DNA of 64,000 nucleotides from Argopecten irradians (taxonomy: Eukaryota; Mollusca; Bivalvia; Pectinida; Pectinidae), in NCBI RefSeq assembly GCF_041381155.1, contig NC_091134.1, positions 17,362,008 to 17,426,007 of the forward strand. The letters run 5' to 3'. Shown in pieces: positions 1 to 11,600 of the stretch (the stretch's first letter is position 1; every line of letters starts with the position of its first letter). The notes below the pieces were generated by a model that saw only the letters and a program-made list of their open reading frames with translations, made no database searches and was not told the DNA's origin. Position numbers and translations under genes: made by a program.

Positions 1-1256
1 TATTTAAGTTTAAGTAAAGATAAGAATGCATACATTTTAGAAATTGCTAAAAATGGTTTGAAACTTGATTTTTATATCTATGCTATTGCTATAGTTACTT
101 GTGATGTTTCAATTGTTTTAGGTAAAGCTAACAATGAGGTTTGGGCACGCGGAAGTTTGGTGAGGGACGGGTATAAATTTTCACACCTGTCATGGGCCGG
201 GACGTTAGTCGTCTGGGTAGATACCGGGGAGATGCAACTAACATCTTATCGCACCTGTCAGATACCTAGGAATCTGACACACCTGTATATTGCATCCATG
301 ACGGGTAATTTGTGTGTCATTTAATTACCTGTATATTTCACTGGGTATCGAAGAGTCAGGTGTATAACAAGTCGGAGCTAAACTCATCATAGTTTCCTTT
401 TTACACGAAGGACCATCAGCGAAAATCTTGACCTGTTCAGGTGAGAACCAATTAATTGATTTCTAGTATAAAACATTTTAGTATGTAAATAAACCTTTTT
501 TGTGCAATTATAAATATGTAGAGAAATACTGTTATTTATAATTTTCAAATTCCATTTACTTAAATGATAGCTTATTGTGTGCATTGCAGTAATTTTGCTT
601 GTAGTTTCCAGAATAAAGTTCGTTTTTCTACCAAGTATATTACAATGATCAGAAGTGAATGTGTCTTTGTTTGGTTTGTAAGTATAAGGTCCTAGTAACA
701 GTTATAGGGTCATATAATTGCATACATACAGGCTAAGGACGTATACCACTTCTAAATCCTTGATGCAGCCTATAAATATGTTTTATTATTTCATAAAATG
801 GTGTTTTCTCCAGACACTATAGACTTTAGATACTGTTTGTTTACTATAATATTGCATTACATTTCTTGTGAAGGCACATTATCAGATAAAATATGGTAGC
901 AAATCACATAATAAAGTCTTTGATTTCGCTCTAATCTATTACAACTTACAATTTCTGTCGGCAAATCGTGAAATGGCAAACGAATTCTGCTTATTTCTTT
1001 TGAACTAGGAATGTCTAACGGTACTTCGCGCAGATCGTACAGAGTCTAAATTAATGTGGCAAACATTAAAATGCGTTCACGAAAAATAAAATTGATTTCT
1101 TTCCATCGACAGTGATCCCCATATAATCTTCACCTTAGGCGGGTTCTATATAAAATTCATTTTTGTTTTGAATGATATCTTTAAATACATCAACATAATT
1201 CGATTGTTTATTTTCTCTAAAACCTTAAAACATACAGCTCCTTTTAAGTCTTATAA
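1..1256. other. No gene recognised
   Basis: AT-rich sequence. An open frame across roughly 58-324 has no ATG start, no recognisable family and no convincing splice sites. The stretch around 130-380 is richer in GC and has CACCTGTCA-like words that recur, suggesting a decayed repeat. Nothing else can be supported. Confidence 0.5.
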
Positions 1257-1870
1257 GTCCAAAGAAGGGCAACCAAACGAGTGAACTCATTGCAAGACTT
1301 GCCGTATAGTGAACGACTAAAACGTCTCGGCCTACCAACTCTAGAGTACAGGAGGATTAGATTAGACATGGTGGAGGTGTTCAAAATCATCAACAATATA
1401 GATATTGTAGACCATCAAAGAATGTTTTCCTTCGCACGATATGGATCTACCAGAGGACACTCAAAAAAACTATACAAGAGACAAGTTAGACTTAATACCA
1501 GCAAAAATGTGTTCAGTAACAGAGTCATTACACAATGGAACTCACTACCAGAATCAGTTGTATCGGCGCCAACGACCAATAGTTTCAAAAGCCGCCTAAA
1601 CAATCATTGGAAAGACCATCCCAATAAATTCACACCATCATTTTAATATGTAAAGGATCAAAATGTGGTTAATATGGACCAAGAGACATTTAACGGTTCA
1701 ATATCCCCTAAACAACCATTGGAAAGACTCAATATCTGTCTAATAAATTATTGGTAGGACCATCCCAATTAATTCTAACCATCATTACATTATGTACAGG
1801 ATCATATGTGCTAAATATTGACCAAGAGACAATTAACGGTTCAATATCCCCTTATCGAAATTATGTAAAT
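1257..1870 (+). mobile_element. 5'-truncated LINE (CR1/Jockey-like) C-terminal end with duplicated 3' tail
   Basis: The frame 1257-1646 encodes the C-terminal part of a non-LTR reverse transcriptase polyprotein. It begins VQRRATKRVNSL, continues with GLPTLEYRRIRLDM and a conserved WNSLPESVV block, and stops after NKFTPSF. The same region is present in the second LINE of this window (32849-33232, minus strand), which shows GLLTLEYRRKRNDV and WNSLPNFVV. The upstream RT domain is absent, as expected from 5' truncation at insertion. The 3' untranslated tail is present twice: CATTGGAAAGAC to TCAATATCCCC occurs at about 1600-1706 and again, diverged, at about 1707-1850. This suggests a tandem duplication of the tail or a second very short insertion. 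The coding stretch is open, so the copy is not very old. Confidence 0.8.
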
Positions 1871-1988
1871 ATTTTTTTTCGTTTACTTTTTTCTCATATA
1901 AGTAACGAAAGGACAAGTTCGATCAAGTGCATCTAAGGTACCAATATATTTCAGCTACAAGTGAGGCATAGTGTCTATATATTTTATC

Positions 1989-2016
<28 letters not shown>
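1989..2016. repeat. Poly-A tract
   Basis: An uninterrupted run of 28 A. It lies about 120 bp past the LINE tail, so it may belong to another retroposed copy or be simple expansion. A second impure run, about ten C followed by about fifteen A, lies at 2240-2266. Confidence 0.9.
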
Positions 2017-2019
<3 letters not shown>

Positions 2020-2396
2020 GAGAAGAACTATCAATATTAGGTTAACAAATTAGGATGCTAATGTATATATACGTCACACCGGAAGAAGTATCTATAAGTA
2101 TAGAAGTTATCCACTAAGGGACAACCATATCTACTATGAGCCATGACATTCAAGAGGCATCTTTACAAGCCAAGACAGGCTTCCTTTTGATGCAGTTTTC
2201 AGCCAAAGTTCAGCCAAAGTTATACCATCTATAGGCATGCCCCCCCCCCCAAAAAAAAAAAAAAAATAATAATTCAAAGAAGTTAGTGCTCATTTAAAGA
2301 GGTGTTACTCAAGGTAATGTCTTACATTTAGGGACAAGGAAAATATCTTAATGGGTAATGAACTATACTGTTAATCGTGAATGTTTTATATTACAG

Positions 2397-2943
2397 AATG
2401 AGTAATTACTATGAGGACAACGAAGAGCCACATTATGCTACTATACAGTCAGTTTGTGGGTCAGACACTGGAACCGGAAGTTCTTCAAAATTACCGGAAG
2501 TTAAATTTCTCGCGAGAAAGGTGCACAGAACAACATCGCCTGACTTAGAAAGCATAGATTACAACGATGTTGACTTTCAGTGTCTTAGCAGGGGTATCCA
2601 GGCATTAAATCTGACACATAGACGATATTTCGCACAGGACTCGTCATTTCCGGTGATCGTGTCCGGCCACAAGGATTGTTTATGTTGCAGTCATGAGCGG
2701 AAGTGGATCGGGTGGAGGATTGAGCTAAACAAACAGATATCGGACAATATTCTGAAGGGAGATCAGTGTGTTGGTGATTTTCGAGAGACAGAATTCTCCG
2801 TTTCCCACACTAAAGGGTGTGATTTTATCTCAGATATAGGAGAGTTCCCTAAACAAACTGGTAGTGAGAGTTGTCTCCCTTCTCATGATTATCTCATGTA
2901 TGGAATTCCGAGAGCACGACTTCATTGTCGGTCCCGCCGTTGA
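2397..2943 (+). CDS. Terminal exon of an unrecognised gene with an ITIM-like tyrosine motif
   Basis: A TTTTATATTACAG acceptor precedes an open frame of about 180 codons that ends in TGA at 2941-2943. Base composition is clearly more GC-rich and codon-like than the flanks. The protein is polar and has no signal peptide or membrane segment. It starts with an acidic, tyrosine-rich stretch (SNYYEDNEEPHYATI), in which HYATI fits a YxxI SH2-type motif. Further along it has SIDYNDVDF, a CLCC cysteine cluster and an Arg-rich C terminus. It could be the cytoplasmic tail of a receptor whose earlier exons lie to the left, or a single-exon gene starting at the ATG at 2398. No family was recognised. No upstream exon could be supported within the window. 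Confidence 0.45.
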
Positions 2944-3201
2944 AAGATTCTACAGTGTATTTTTTAATTTGATTCGTCATTAAAAGACAATTCGCTCATA
3001 CCTGCCAGGATGGATGAAAGTAACATACGCCAAAGCTAGTCACAAAAGACAGCTTGATCGAAATTCGTAACACTTGCAATAAATATATATGTTGAAAACA
3101 TTTATTTATTAAAACTAGGAACATTGAACATATATTTTCTGTCGTTTTTACTTGACCCTTTAACAATATTTATTGATAATGATTGTCTTCTCAACTCTAG
3201 T

Positions 3202-3848
3202 CATCTGACCCACAGGGATCCATCTGAGAATTAAAATTATAATCAATATGGACACCACCAGAAAGGATTCAATCTAGCTCTGATTTATTACCGTTTCATG
3301 AGTAAATTTCCCCTCAAGGAATGAATTCCCCTCTGGCCTAAAATTCCCCTGAAGATGTAAAAATTCACCATTTGAAGCTAAAAAAATGACCGTTTTTGTA
3401 ACACAATTTCCTCTGTGACTTTTTTCGTAAATGTTTTTAGACTTTTGTTTGCAGATTTCTTCATATTTATCATACAGTTACTGCATATTTTATGATTAAC
3501 TCAAATTTTTCAAATTTTGATTTATAAAATATCAAAATAAAATTAGTTGTTTTACAGTTCTTTTTCTTCAAAATGAGTACGATTTTGGACCATAGTAAGA
3601 AGATTCAAATTCCCCTATATTTCGCCAAACTTTTCCCCTGTTTTGAACAAGGGTAGTTTCCGGCCAAACCTAGATTGATCCCTGTAGTAGGCTAGCCTAC
3701 CAAGGATTATTTATTTACTATGCGTATTCAAATTTTACCGATTTTTTTTTACATAGACTCTTAAATCGTCTAAAAATTGTCAATAGGTACTCTGGTGGGT
3801 CAAATTGATATAAACAGTAACTAATTCTCAGATCCCTGTAATCTGATG
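3202..3848. mobile_element. Degenerate fold-back (MITE-like) element
   Basis: The left end (CATCTGACCCACAGGGATC, CTGAGAATTA, CACCACCAGA) reappears inverted at the right end (TCTGGTGGGTC, TAATTCTCAG, ATCCCTGTAATCTGATG). This gives terminal inverted repeats of about 60 bp with indels. The interior has repeated TTCCCCT words and a nested inverted pair built on TCAATCTAG / CTAGATTGATC. No coding capacity is visible. The class is uncertain. Confidence 0.55.
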
Positions 3849-4343
3849 AACGCGAAAAGTTTCGGTGAGTAATCTCGTAATCAAATCAAATGTATCCTGA
3901 GGCGTTTTTCGGAGTCTGTTGTAGCACATTATGTCTGTCATACAACCTTATTAAAATTCGATGTTCATTATCTACTCCGTATGAACAGGACAGATTTTCC
4001 GAAAGATGATTGGTTTGTCTTTTTTTCTAATTTATGTGGGAAATTTTAACCCTGACGTGACCCCCAATGGGATGTGGTTAGATGTTCATACGGTAATGAA
4101 CATCAAATTCTAATTAGATTGGTCTGTCATAGATCTAGAGTTTTTGGGAACTTCTCACTACGGACATGGGAAAATTTGGTAAGGATGTTCTTATTACATG
4201 CTGAATTCGATATTCCATGTCTAAAAACCCCTTTCTCATCAATGATATACTGTACATGTACCATCGGCTCACATATTGGAGATTAAACCCAAACGTCTGT
4301 AGCAACTGAAGTAGGTTCTTAGGATAGTTTTCGATAGTCCGCT

Positions 4344-4435
4344 AAACCTGCCTATATTATTAGGTTTTCTTATTTTCATCTTTTTTGCTTAACATATATT
4401 AGGCCAAAAAATAGCTTAATAATATGGGCAGGTTT
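4344..4435. mobile_element. Miniature inverted-repeat element, 92 bp
   Basis: AAACCTGCCTATATTATTA at the left pairs with TAATAATATGGGCAGGTTT at the right, 19-bp arms with one mismatch. The direct word AGTTTTCGATA lies just outside both ends and may be a target duplication, with a few unexplained bases between it and the arms. Confidence 0.5.
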
Positions 4436-5009
4436 AAATGAGTAAGTTTTCGATAACTTTGTAGAGCCATTTATTGTCGCGTCGCAGCTATGGATAGTTA
4501 AATATGACATGACGCATGTAGGCAAGAGCGATTCTGTCAACTCCAACTTAGAATCAGTATAAAGTGTATTTCGTCTCATTTAAATGCGCATTATTTAGTT
4601 CTTAATTAGGATCCTCGTTTATTGGGTCGAATACGATAAACGCCTCCATATAAGTACCTCCTTTTTTTGAAGCCTCAATTTCAAGCACTTATCCTTTTTT
4701 AAAGCCTCAATTTCAATTACCTCAAATTAATTGTAGATTGAAAATATAATACCTGTGTAGGTTTCTATATTTGATTTCTTTTGCTTTTTAATTGATTTAT
4801 GGCTCAATCTGTGGAATGCCTTTCATAAACAATGTGTTGATATATTGCGCAAGTAAATTTGGGCGGCTGCATTCTTGTTTATCAAGAGCTACTTCCTTTC
4901 GTTTCACTGAAGTGACTGATACAGACCAGAATGGAGAGACTATGATACTGGTATAAGTAATAAATCACTTCAATAACTAAAAATAAACAAAGCACTTTTA
5001 TTTCAAACA

Positions 5010-6046
5010 TTACTTTTTTGTCTTTTTATTATTATTATTAAAATTCCTATTAAATTTATCAAGTTGTTGTAACCATTCCTTGTTCCTATCAGAGCGTCTA
5101 CTCAGTGACATGTGAACGTCTGGTCGCGGATAGTCCTCTGTATAAATACGATTTCTTTGTCTCCAATGTTCAGTACTGTCCAGATCTGTCCACAAATCAT
5201 CCTCTTTCTCCAGTAAAGACAGGCGGCTGAACCCGGAAGTACCAAGACCAGGAAATTCACTTCTATTTGCAAACTTATCAGATCTTAAGTCTTCGCCGTG
5301 TGAGAAACGATCACCTCCGCGTGCTGTATCACTTATTTTTGATTTAGCTTTGCTATGTATTGTCATTTCATTATCATTATGATCACTTTGATTTTCTGTT
5401 TGTATATCGACATTTTCTGTCCTCTTTTCCCTTTTTCGTTTCTTTTTCTTCCCTAATTCATGAACAGAAGGAAAGGATTCCTCAGAACTCCACAACTCTC
5501 GCAAGCTCACTTGTTTCTTCTGTAAAATAAGTGGAAGTTAATTCACTTTTTGTAATTTCATTTAATTGTTCTACAAGTGTATGAGCCCCTTTAATATCAT
5601 TTGCTATTTTTTTATAACAATGTAATAAACTGAATGTACCGTTTTTATAAATGAAAAATAAATAATCAAAATAAAATTACTCTAGTAAGTTATACCCATG
5701 TTAGCATATATACATAGCAGATACATAATATATCATAGTCTACCTAACAAATAATAAATTACTGTTAAACAGCCTTCATTACTACAGTACTTTCACAAAA
5801 TTACACGCCTTCATTACTACAGTACTTTCACAAAGTTACACGCCTTCATTACTACAGTACTTTCACAAAATTACACAACCCCTGGGGCGTGGTTGGCTGT
5901 TAGACAAATACATTTCATATATACCTTTAATTTGTTGTTATGTCCCTCTATACGTGTATCTTGAGATTCTGTATCCAGACCATGGTGGTAGGGATTCACG
6001 TCACTTTTCTTAGCATTAACTACATAAGATACATGCAATTGTCTGT
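5010..6046 (-). CDS. 3' end of an unrecognised gene encoding a basic, low-complexity protein
   Basis: Two exons join in frame on the minus strand. Exon 5925-6046 has acceptor CAATTTACAG, donor GTATAT and ends in phase 0. The final exon, about 5010-5522, has acceptor TTATTTTACAG, starts KKQVSLRELW and ends at the TAA at 5010. The first exon encodes a polar segment containing NPYHHGLDTESQD. The second has a lysine/arginine-rich, nuclear-localisation-like run (GKKKKRKREKR) near its start, then a Ser/Asp-rich middle, and ends in an Asn/Lys run. An AATAAA-type signal lies just past the stop at about 4998-5003. Earlier exons were not found, and the incoming phase of the first exon is 1. No domain was recognised. 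It could be a nuclear protein or a receptor tail. Confidence 0.55.
5772..5876. repeat. Three-copy 35-bp tandem repeat
   Basis: Three near-identical 35-bp copies starting GCCTTCATTACTACAGTACT lie in the intron of the minus-strand gene, just downstream of the donor of its penultimate exon. One copy differs by a single A to G change. Confidence 0.9.
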
Positions 6047-6430
6047 CTGTAAATTGAAACAAAAGTCTTTAAAGACAACAAAATCACATAAGTAAGTATT
6101 ACTAGTACTACTAGAAAACATTAGCAGTGATGTCGAGTAAAAACGAAGCTTTCCTATAAAATGTAGCAGGGTCTGGTTTATGGTTTCTGTATCTTTATGA
6201 CTCTTCATATATACTGAGCATTCTGACCAAGGTGACCGGCCTGCAGACAGAAGAGATCACGGCACACAAGTGTTTATTTTACAGTCTGAATTGGTCTTAT
6301 AAAAGAGGTAATCCAATAATGTTCCACGTCGATATTGAGAGAAACATCTGATGGGCACGACGTAACGATCAAGTGTCTCGTCGTGCTTTATATATGTGTA
6401 TACCACTTACATTATTGGAGCAGTATAAGA

Positions 6431-6973
6431 GGCATGGCAGGGGCGTAGGAAACGGCGTAGGAAATTGCCCCCCCCTGTTCCCCAGGGCGGGGGGGGGGGG
6501 GGGGCAAACATGTCTTTTTGCACCCCCCCCCCCATTTTCGTCGAGTGAAATGCACATTTGAATTTGTTAATATATGTCTTTGTAAGACAATCAATAATTC
6601 ATTATTATTTTGAGTTACACAACAATGTGCCGATGGTGTGAATCCGGTATGTTCAGATCGCGCAGGGTTGCATAATAAGATAACACTCACAATTATCATT
6701 TCTAAATGCAGGAAACATTAACGTGTTAAGAACGCTTAAAAATTATCAAGATACAAAATCATAATATTTTTTTCTCGGGAGGGGGGAGGAGACCCCGTGA
6801 CTGTCTGTAGATGATTACAAGGATTATATGTAATGATAAATGAAAAAAAAAAGTATATCAAGTATTTTCCTGTGGGTGCGGGGCGCGCGAGGGGGGGGGG
6901 GGGGGTGGTGTTACGAAATATGGAGGACCTTTGCCCCCCCATTACGTTTCATCTTCCTACGCCACTGCATGGC
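6431..6973. mobile_element. MITE-like element with GTAGGAA ends and long G/C runs
   Basis: GGCATGGCAGGGGCGTAGGAA at the left is the inverted counterpart of TTCCTACGCCACTGCATGGC at the right. Inside are unusually long homopolymers: G runs near 6487-6502 and 6891-6905, and C runs near 6468-6475, 6522-6532 and 6935-6941. The ORFs crossing these runs are compositional artefacts. The element lies between the minus-strand gene at 5-6 kb and the VWA gene. Confidence 0.6.
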
Positions 6974-8532
6974 ATTTCTCTCTGATACATTTTATAAATT
7001 ACAAAGAGCTGACAATGTGATAACATGATAATAGATGCGTACAAATATCAAACGAACCCCTGTGATACGAGACTCGGTATTAAAAATACTCTATGATCTA
7101 TCGAATCCCTGTGATAAGAGAATGGGTACAAGCCTCGAACGGACCCGTACTGCGGTAATGAATAGTACTATAACTCTGTTATGATATTAACCCCTGACTG
7201 TGATAAGAAACCATATGATAAACGATTAAGTTTAAGTCACTGTCGTATCAGTCTCTATCGAAACTAACCGTTATATAATATAATGGATTCGGTACTGTAA
7301 AAGGTCTGTACATTACTGTAACGATCCCCTGTGAAAGTGGTCCGAACCCCTGCACAGGAAAATATGGAAATTGGTGCTAACAATTAGCAGTTATTACTTA
7401 CAATGAACTGTGCTGAATTTTTCAAATTGACACTTTCTAATAAGTTGAACACAGAATCTCTTGAAAAACAAAGATTTTGACATTTTAACACTGACGTGTC
7501 CTTACACCAAAATACACCCACGAGGGTTTCCTTCGTCCTCGGTTGTTAACATACATGAGGTGGATAAATATAGAGAGCTTCCAAAAAATTTCTGATCACG
7601 AGTTATTGCTGCGTTTGTCATAAACAGGGTTTGAGAGTTATTATCGAGCGTTGCATTGACGTGGATTGTAAATGCTGCAATCACAACAAGCGATGAGTCA
7701 AATGCTCTGTATATATTCGAGATTCTGTTGATGATTTTCCATAGAATTTAGCGCCTGCTTGTTGGAAACATATAATGTAAGTATATTTAAGTTAGTGATA
7801 CACATATGTAAGCTGTAAAACAAAATAATTGTCATGGTTGATTTGGAGTCATGATGTAGATTATCTCTTCCGTAACACACTCGGTAACATTTTAAAAGTA
7901 GCTGAGTAGGCCTAGATCTAGCATCCCTATGGTCTTGTTGTCAGATCACGGGTGCTTTCATCCTCGATATTCCAGGGTTTACTATCACAAGGGATTTGGA
8001 TAGCCTAGTATCTTGATTTCTGCCATCACTGCCATTATATCCACCACTGTAACATGCCATAGCAAAACTGAAAGATTTGTGCTGTTGTATGCGACAACAG
8101 ATGAGACAGGTTGTTTCAGTTTGGTTCTTTGTTAACCGTATAACAGACTAAACGCTATATATATCAAAAGAATTGTATTGTACACATACACTGAAGTTGA
8201 CTATGTAGCTTTGAAGTTGGGTTTCATTTTGACATTTTCGTCCAACCAAGTTAATTAACATGTTGCAGGTAGTAATGATACACTATGCAGGTACTGTATC
8301 TTACACATTGTTATGTTCCAAGCTCTGAATATGAAATGAAGAGGTGGTGCAACAGGGACACCTGGTGTTAGGATATTTGGTGTGTTTTATTATCTTCATG
8401 GGAACTTTTTTATTTCTCAAATACATGTATGTGGACCATTTCAGCTAACCACAGACATTGTTATAACACAAGATATAGTGAGATCAGCTATCATGTAAAT
8501 TATTTATCAATAAAATGTTTGTTTACTTTCAG
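6974..8532. other. Intergenic, no gene recognised
   Basis: AT-rich. Around 7050-7360 the words ACCCCTGTGATA and GATAAGA recur irregularly, a decayed tandem repeat. A fold-back element copy occupies about 7960-8260. A probable 5'-UTR exon of the VWA gene begins at about 8533, after TTTACTTTCAG, with a duplicated GAGTCTAATATCTGAACAAC word just before its ATG. Confidence 0.5.
7960..8260 (+). repeat. Dispersed CTCGATATTCCAGGG repeat, copy 1 of 3
   Basis: Begins TCCTCGATATTCCAGGG and shares a series of blocks with copies at about 32203-32495 and 48140-48590: CATTATATCCACC, a CAAAACTGAA block, ATCAAAAGAAT and GTAGCTTTGAAGTT. This copy is diverged and its right end is not clear. Confidence 0.6.
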
Positions 8533-8622
8533 ATAAACACTACACATTCAAGAAGAAGTTGAGTCTAATATCTGAACAACAAACACATTCACAGAGGAGC
8601 TGAGTCTAATATCTGAACAACA

Positions 8623-11600
8623 ATGGAAATAATCAGTCTGATAATATTTGGTATTATTGTATACATACTGTGGACTTGTTGTGGTGGCAGCAGCAGTAAA
8701 AAGACATATTCCACAGCATCAATGTCATCGAGAGAGAAGACGAGCTGCACTCAGAGTAACCTTTACCCTGACCTTAGCCAGCTCCAGAACAACAGTATAT
8801 TTAACCTTTTTGGCGGAGGTAGTTATGAAGCTATCCTTGACAAGTTCAGTACGTTAGAGGAGGTACAGACAGCCATAAGGAAAGCCGGACTAGAATCATG
8901 CAATCTGATATTTGGTAATTATGTTATAAGTTTATCAATTGCAGGTAAATGTGTTATTGGTTTATCAATTACAGGTAAATGTTATTCAGGGTTAGTTACT
9001 TATATATAGTAAATATTTAGCATACCTGTTTGAATTGTCTATATGTCAAGGTAATCTGACATGTTGACAAGGCGCTGCTATATATATATTTACTCGGTAC
9101 TACCAAGCTTGCAGAAAAAAAATGAATGTTTCCTAGCTTGACCATTGTTATACACAATGTGTATCTGAGTGTAATAAAAGTATTGAATTGAATTGAATTG
9201 ATATTCATAATAATTCATTATTCAAGCCCCGATCTAGGGATGCTGAATACTGAAACAGCTTCAGTTAATTAAATACATGTAACTGAGTGAAAACCATAAC
9301 CTGCAGTATAGCTGTATAAAAGACAGTGTTAATTATAAGCTGACAGTAGAAACAGGTATTTGAAGTCATTATAAAAACAAAATATTGTTAAATTGTTTTT
9401 CAGAAGTTCCCAGATGTCAATTGCTCATGCCATTAGATGCTACCATATTTTTCTGTTGTTTAATAACCAATCTGCTTTGTAGGGGTTGATTATACGGCCA
9501 GTAATTTGCAGCAAGGCATACAAACGTTTGGCGGCCGGTCCTTGCATGACACTTTCTCTGGAACTCCAAATCCTTATCAAAGAGTATGCAGCTATAGATG
9601 TGTTTTAATGTATACATGCTGGTTTGTTTATAGCCTATACCTAAACTAATTCTGACGGCTTGACTAGTTACTGATACAAACAATACTCATCTCAATTTTC
9701 AGTTCCCGTTTTAGAATGCTTATACTTTGATACACTGTACTGTGCATGTGGATTTTCTTTGTCTTTGCTTGTTTATGGGCTACCATACTCATAAACCATC
9801 AATTAGTGTTGTGTCAGTTCAGTTTGTATGTTTTATATATGAAGCATGAAAAAGGATTCCATAATTAGAAATTGTTAAATTTTCAAAACGTACTATAGAT
9901 ATTTATAAATCATCTGACATCATGTTTAAATCATCAAATGTCATCCGTTGATAAAAAAAAAAAATCAATACTTATTATATTAAGAAAATCTTCACTCTAT
10001 ATAAGAAGTATTTATCATTGATATAAAAAAGCATATCACATTTTTAGCTCGCCTATTGAGTAATGTTGTCACCCCGGCGTCAGTGTTGGCGTCCCATTTC
10101 ACGTTAAGTTTTTGAGCAAGTTTCTGTTTCGTCAATTGTTTAAGCTTAAGTCATCATACATGTTTATGATTTTATTTTCCTAATGTGTATGGATGCTGAC
10201 GTGATAATACAACCAATTTGGGGCCCTTTAGGGTTTTTTGAGTCTGTTAATTTGTCATATTTCCATGTTAAAGTTTTTGAGCAAGTTTCTATTTTATCTA
10301 TTGTTTAAGCATAAGTCATCATAAATGTTTATGATTTTATTTTCCTATTTCCTAATGTGTATGGATGCATGAACGTGATAATACAACCAGTTTGGGGGCT
10401 TTTAGGGGTTTTTTGAGTCTGTTAATTTGTCATATTTCCATGTTTAAATAGTAAATACTTGAACATCAACTTCTTCTGAATAGGCGAGCTTTGCTGTTCT
10501 CCAACAGCTCTTGTTTAAGAAGGATCTTGTAATTTGTAGCCATTGTTATATTAGCTAGGATTTTCATTTCTTAAGTAAGACAATATGTAATATAAGACGG
10601 CATTAGTACTAAACCTCAACAAAATATGTAAACAGAGTAGTAATGTATAGTTATGGAATCCAGTTACTTTCGCTAATTTGGATAGATATATATATTTTCT
10701 TCTGCTTTCTGCTTTCATTTTTTCAACAACCTGATCAAGTGGCCTCATTTGAAAGTTTTCGTAACAAAGTTCCGTTAATATTGCTATCAAATATACCTGT
10801 ATGTACCGGATAAAAAAAGAAAGGAGTTGGTTAGCTATTGGAACAGTAAAGTTTCTCATCTGTTTTAAACATTACAATGTTTCATAGGTTTTCCTCAGTC
10901 CTTAGTAAGCCCCAGTCCAAAACAAAACACCTTCCACAGTGTTGGCAATAATGACAGTGGCAGTGAGATTGTTCATAGATGGCAATCACATTCTGGTCTA
11001 TCAGACTTACTTCCCTTCATTTCACTAGCTTCATCAGTACTGACAGAGTAAAACGAAGGGAAGTAACTCTGATAGACAAACATATTGATATTAAAAAGAG
11101 GATTTGTAGTCAATGTTGGCATGCATAACAGGGGAAATGTTTGCAATTATGATATAGGAAGTGTTATAAGTATGGCTCTTAGTGGATGGGTAGGCAGTGG
11201 CAATATATTTAATTCACACATTGGGGGTCTGTCACTTGATAGTTGCATTTTTGGGCATTGCTTGATCATTATGAAAGAATATTGTGACTGTAACTGGCTG
11301 CTGACGGTTTGGCTTTACTGTAAAATTTAGGCTGTTGATAAACAAAGGAATTAAGTACTAGTAGGGTACGTTATATGATCGCAATCAACGCTGCATGTCC
11401 AATTTGAGCTTCATAGTTTTCTAAACTTTGTTACACTTGTAGCATTACAGATTGTTTACCTGCTGTGTGCTGCATGAAGTCATCCTCTTCATGAGTGCAG
11501 AAAAAGTATATATTTTCATATAATTCTAAGTTAGAACTGTGACCTTTGACCTTTGTCTTCTTGACCTTCACAGGCATAGACTACACCGTCAGTAATATGC

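Noticed and set aside
58-324. Open frame of 88 codons at the left edge
   Set aside because: No ATG start, no family, no supported splice sites. The region looks like decayed repeat.
6189-6258. Minus-strand SPWSECSV stretch after a CTGCAG acceptor, resembling a thrombospondin type 1 start
   Set aside because: Only the WSxC words match. No following cysteines, and no donor in the phase needed by the next exon of the minus-strand gene.
6369-7028. Overlapping ORFs on both strands rich in Pro and Gly
   Set aside because: They read through G and C homopolymers inside a MITE-like element and have no gene context.
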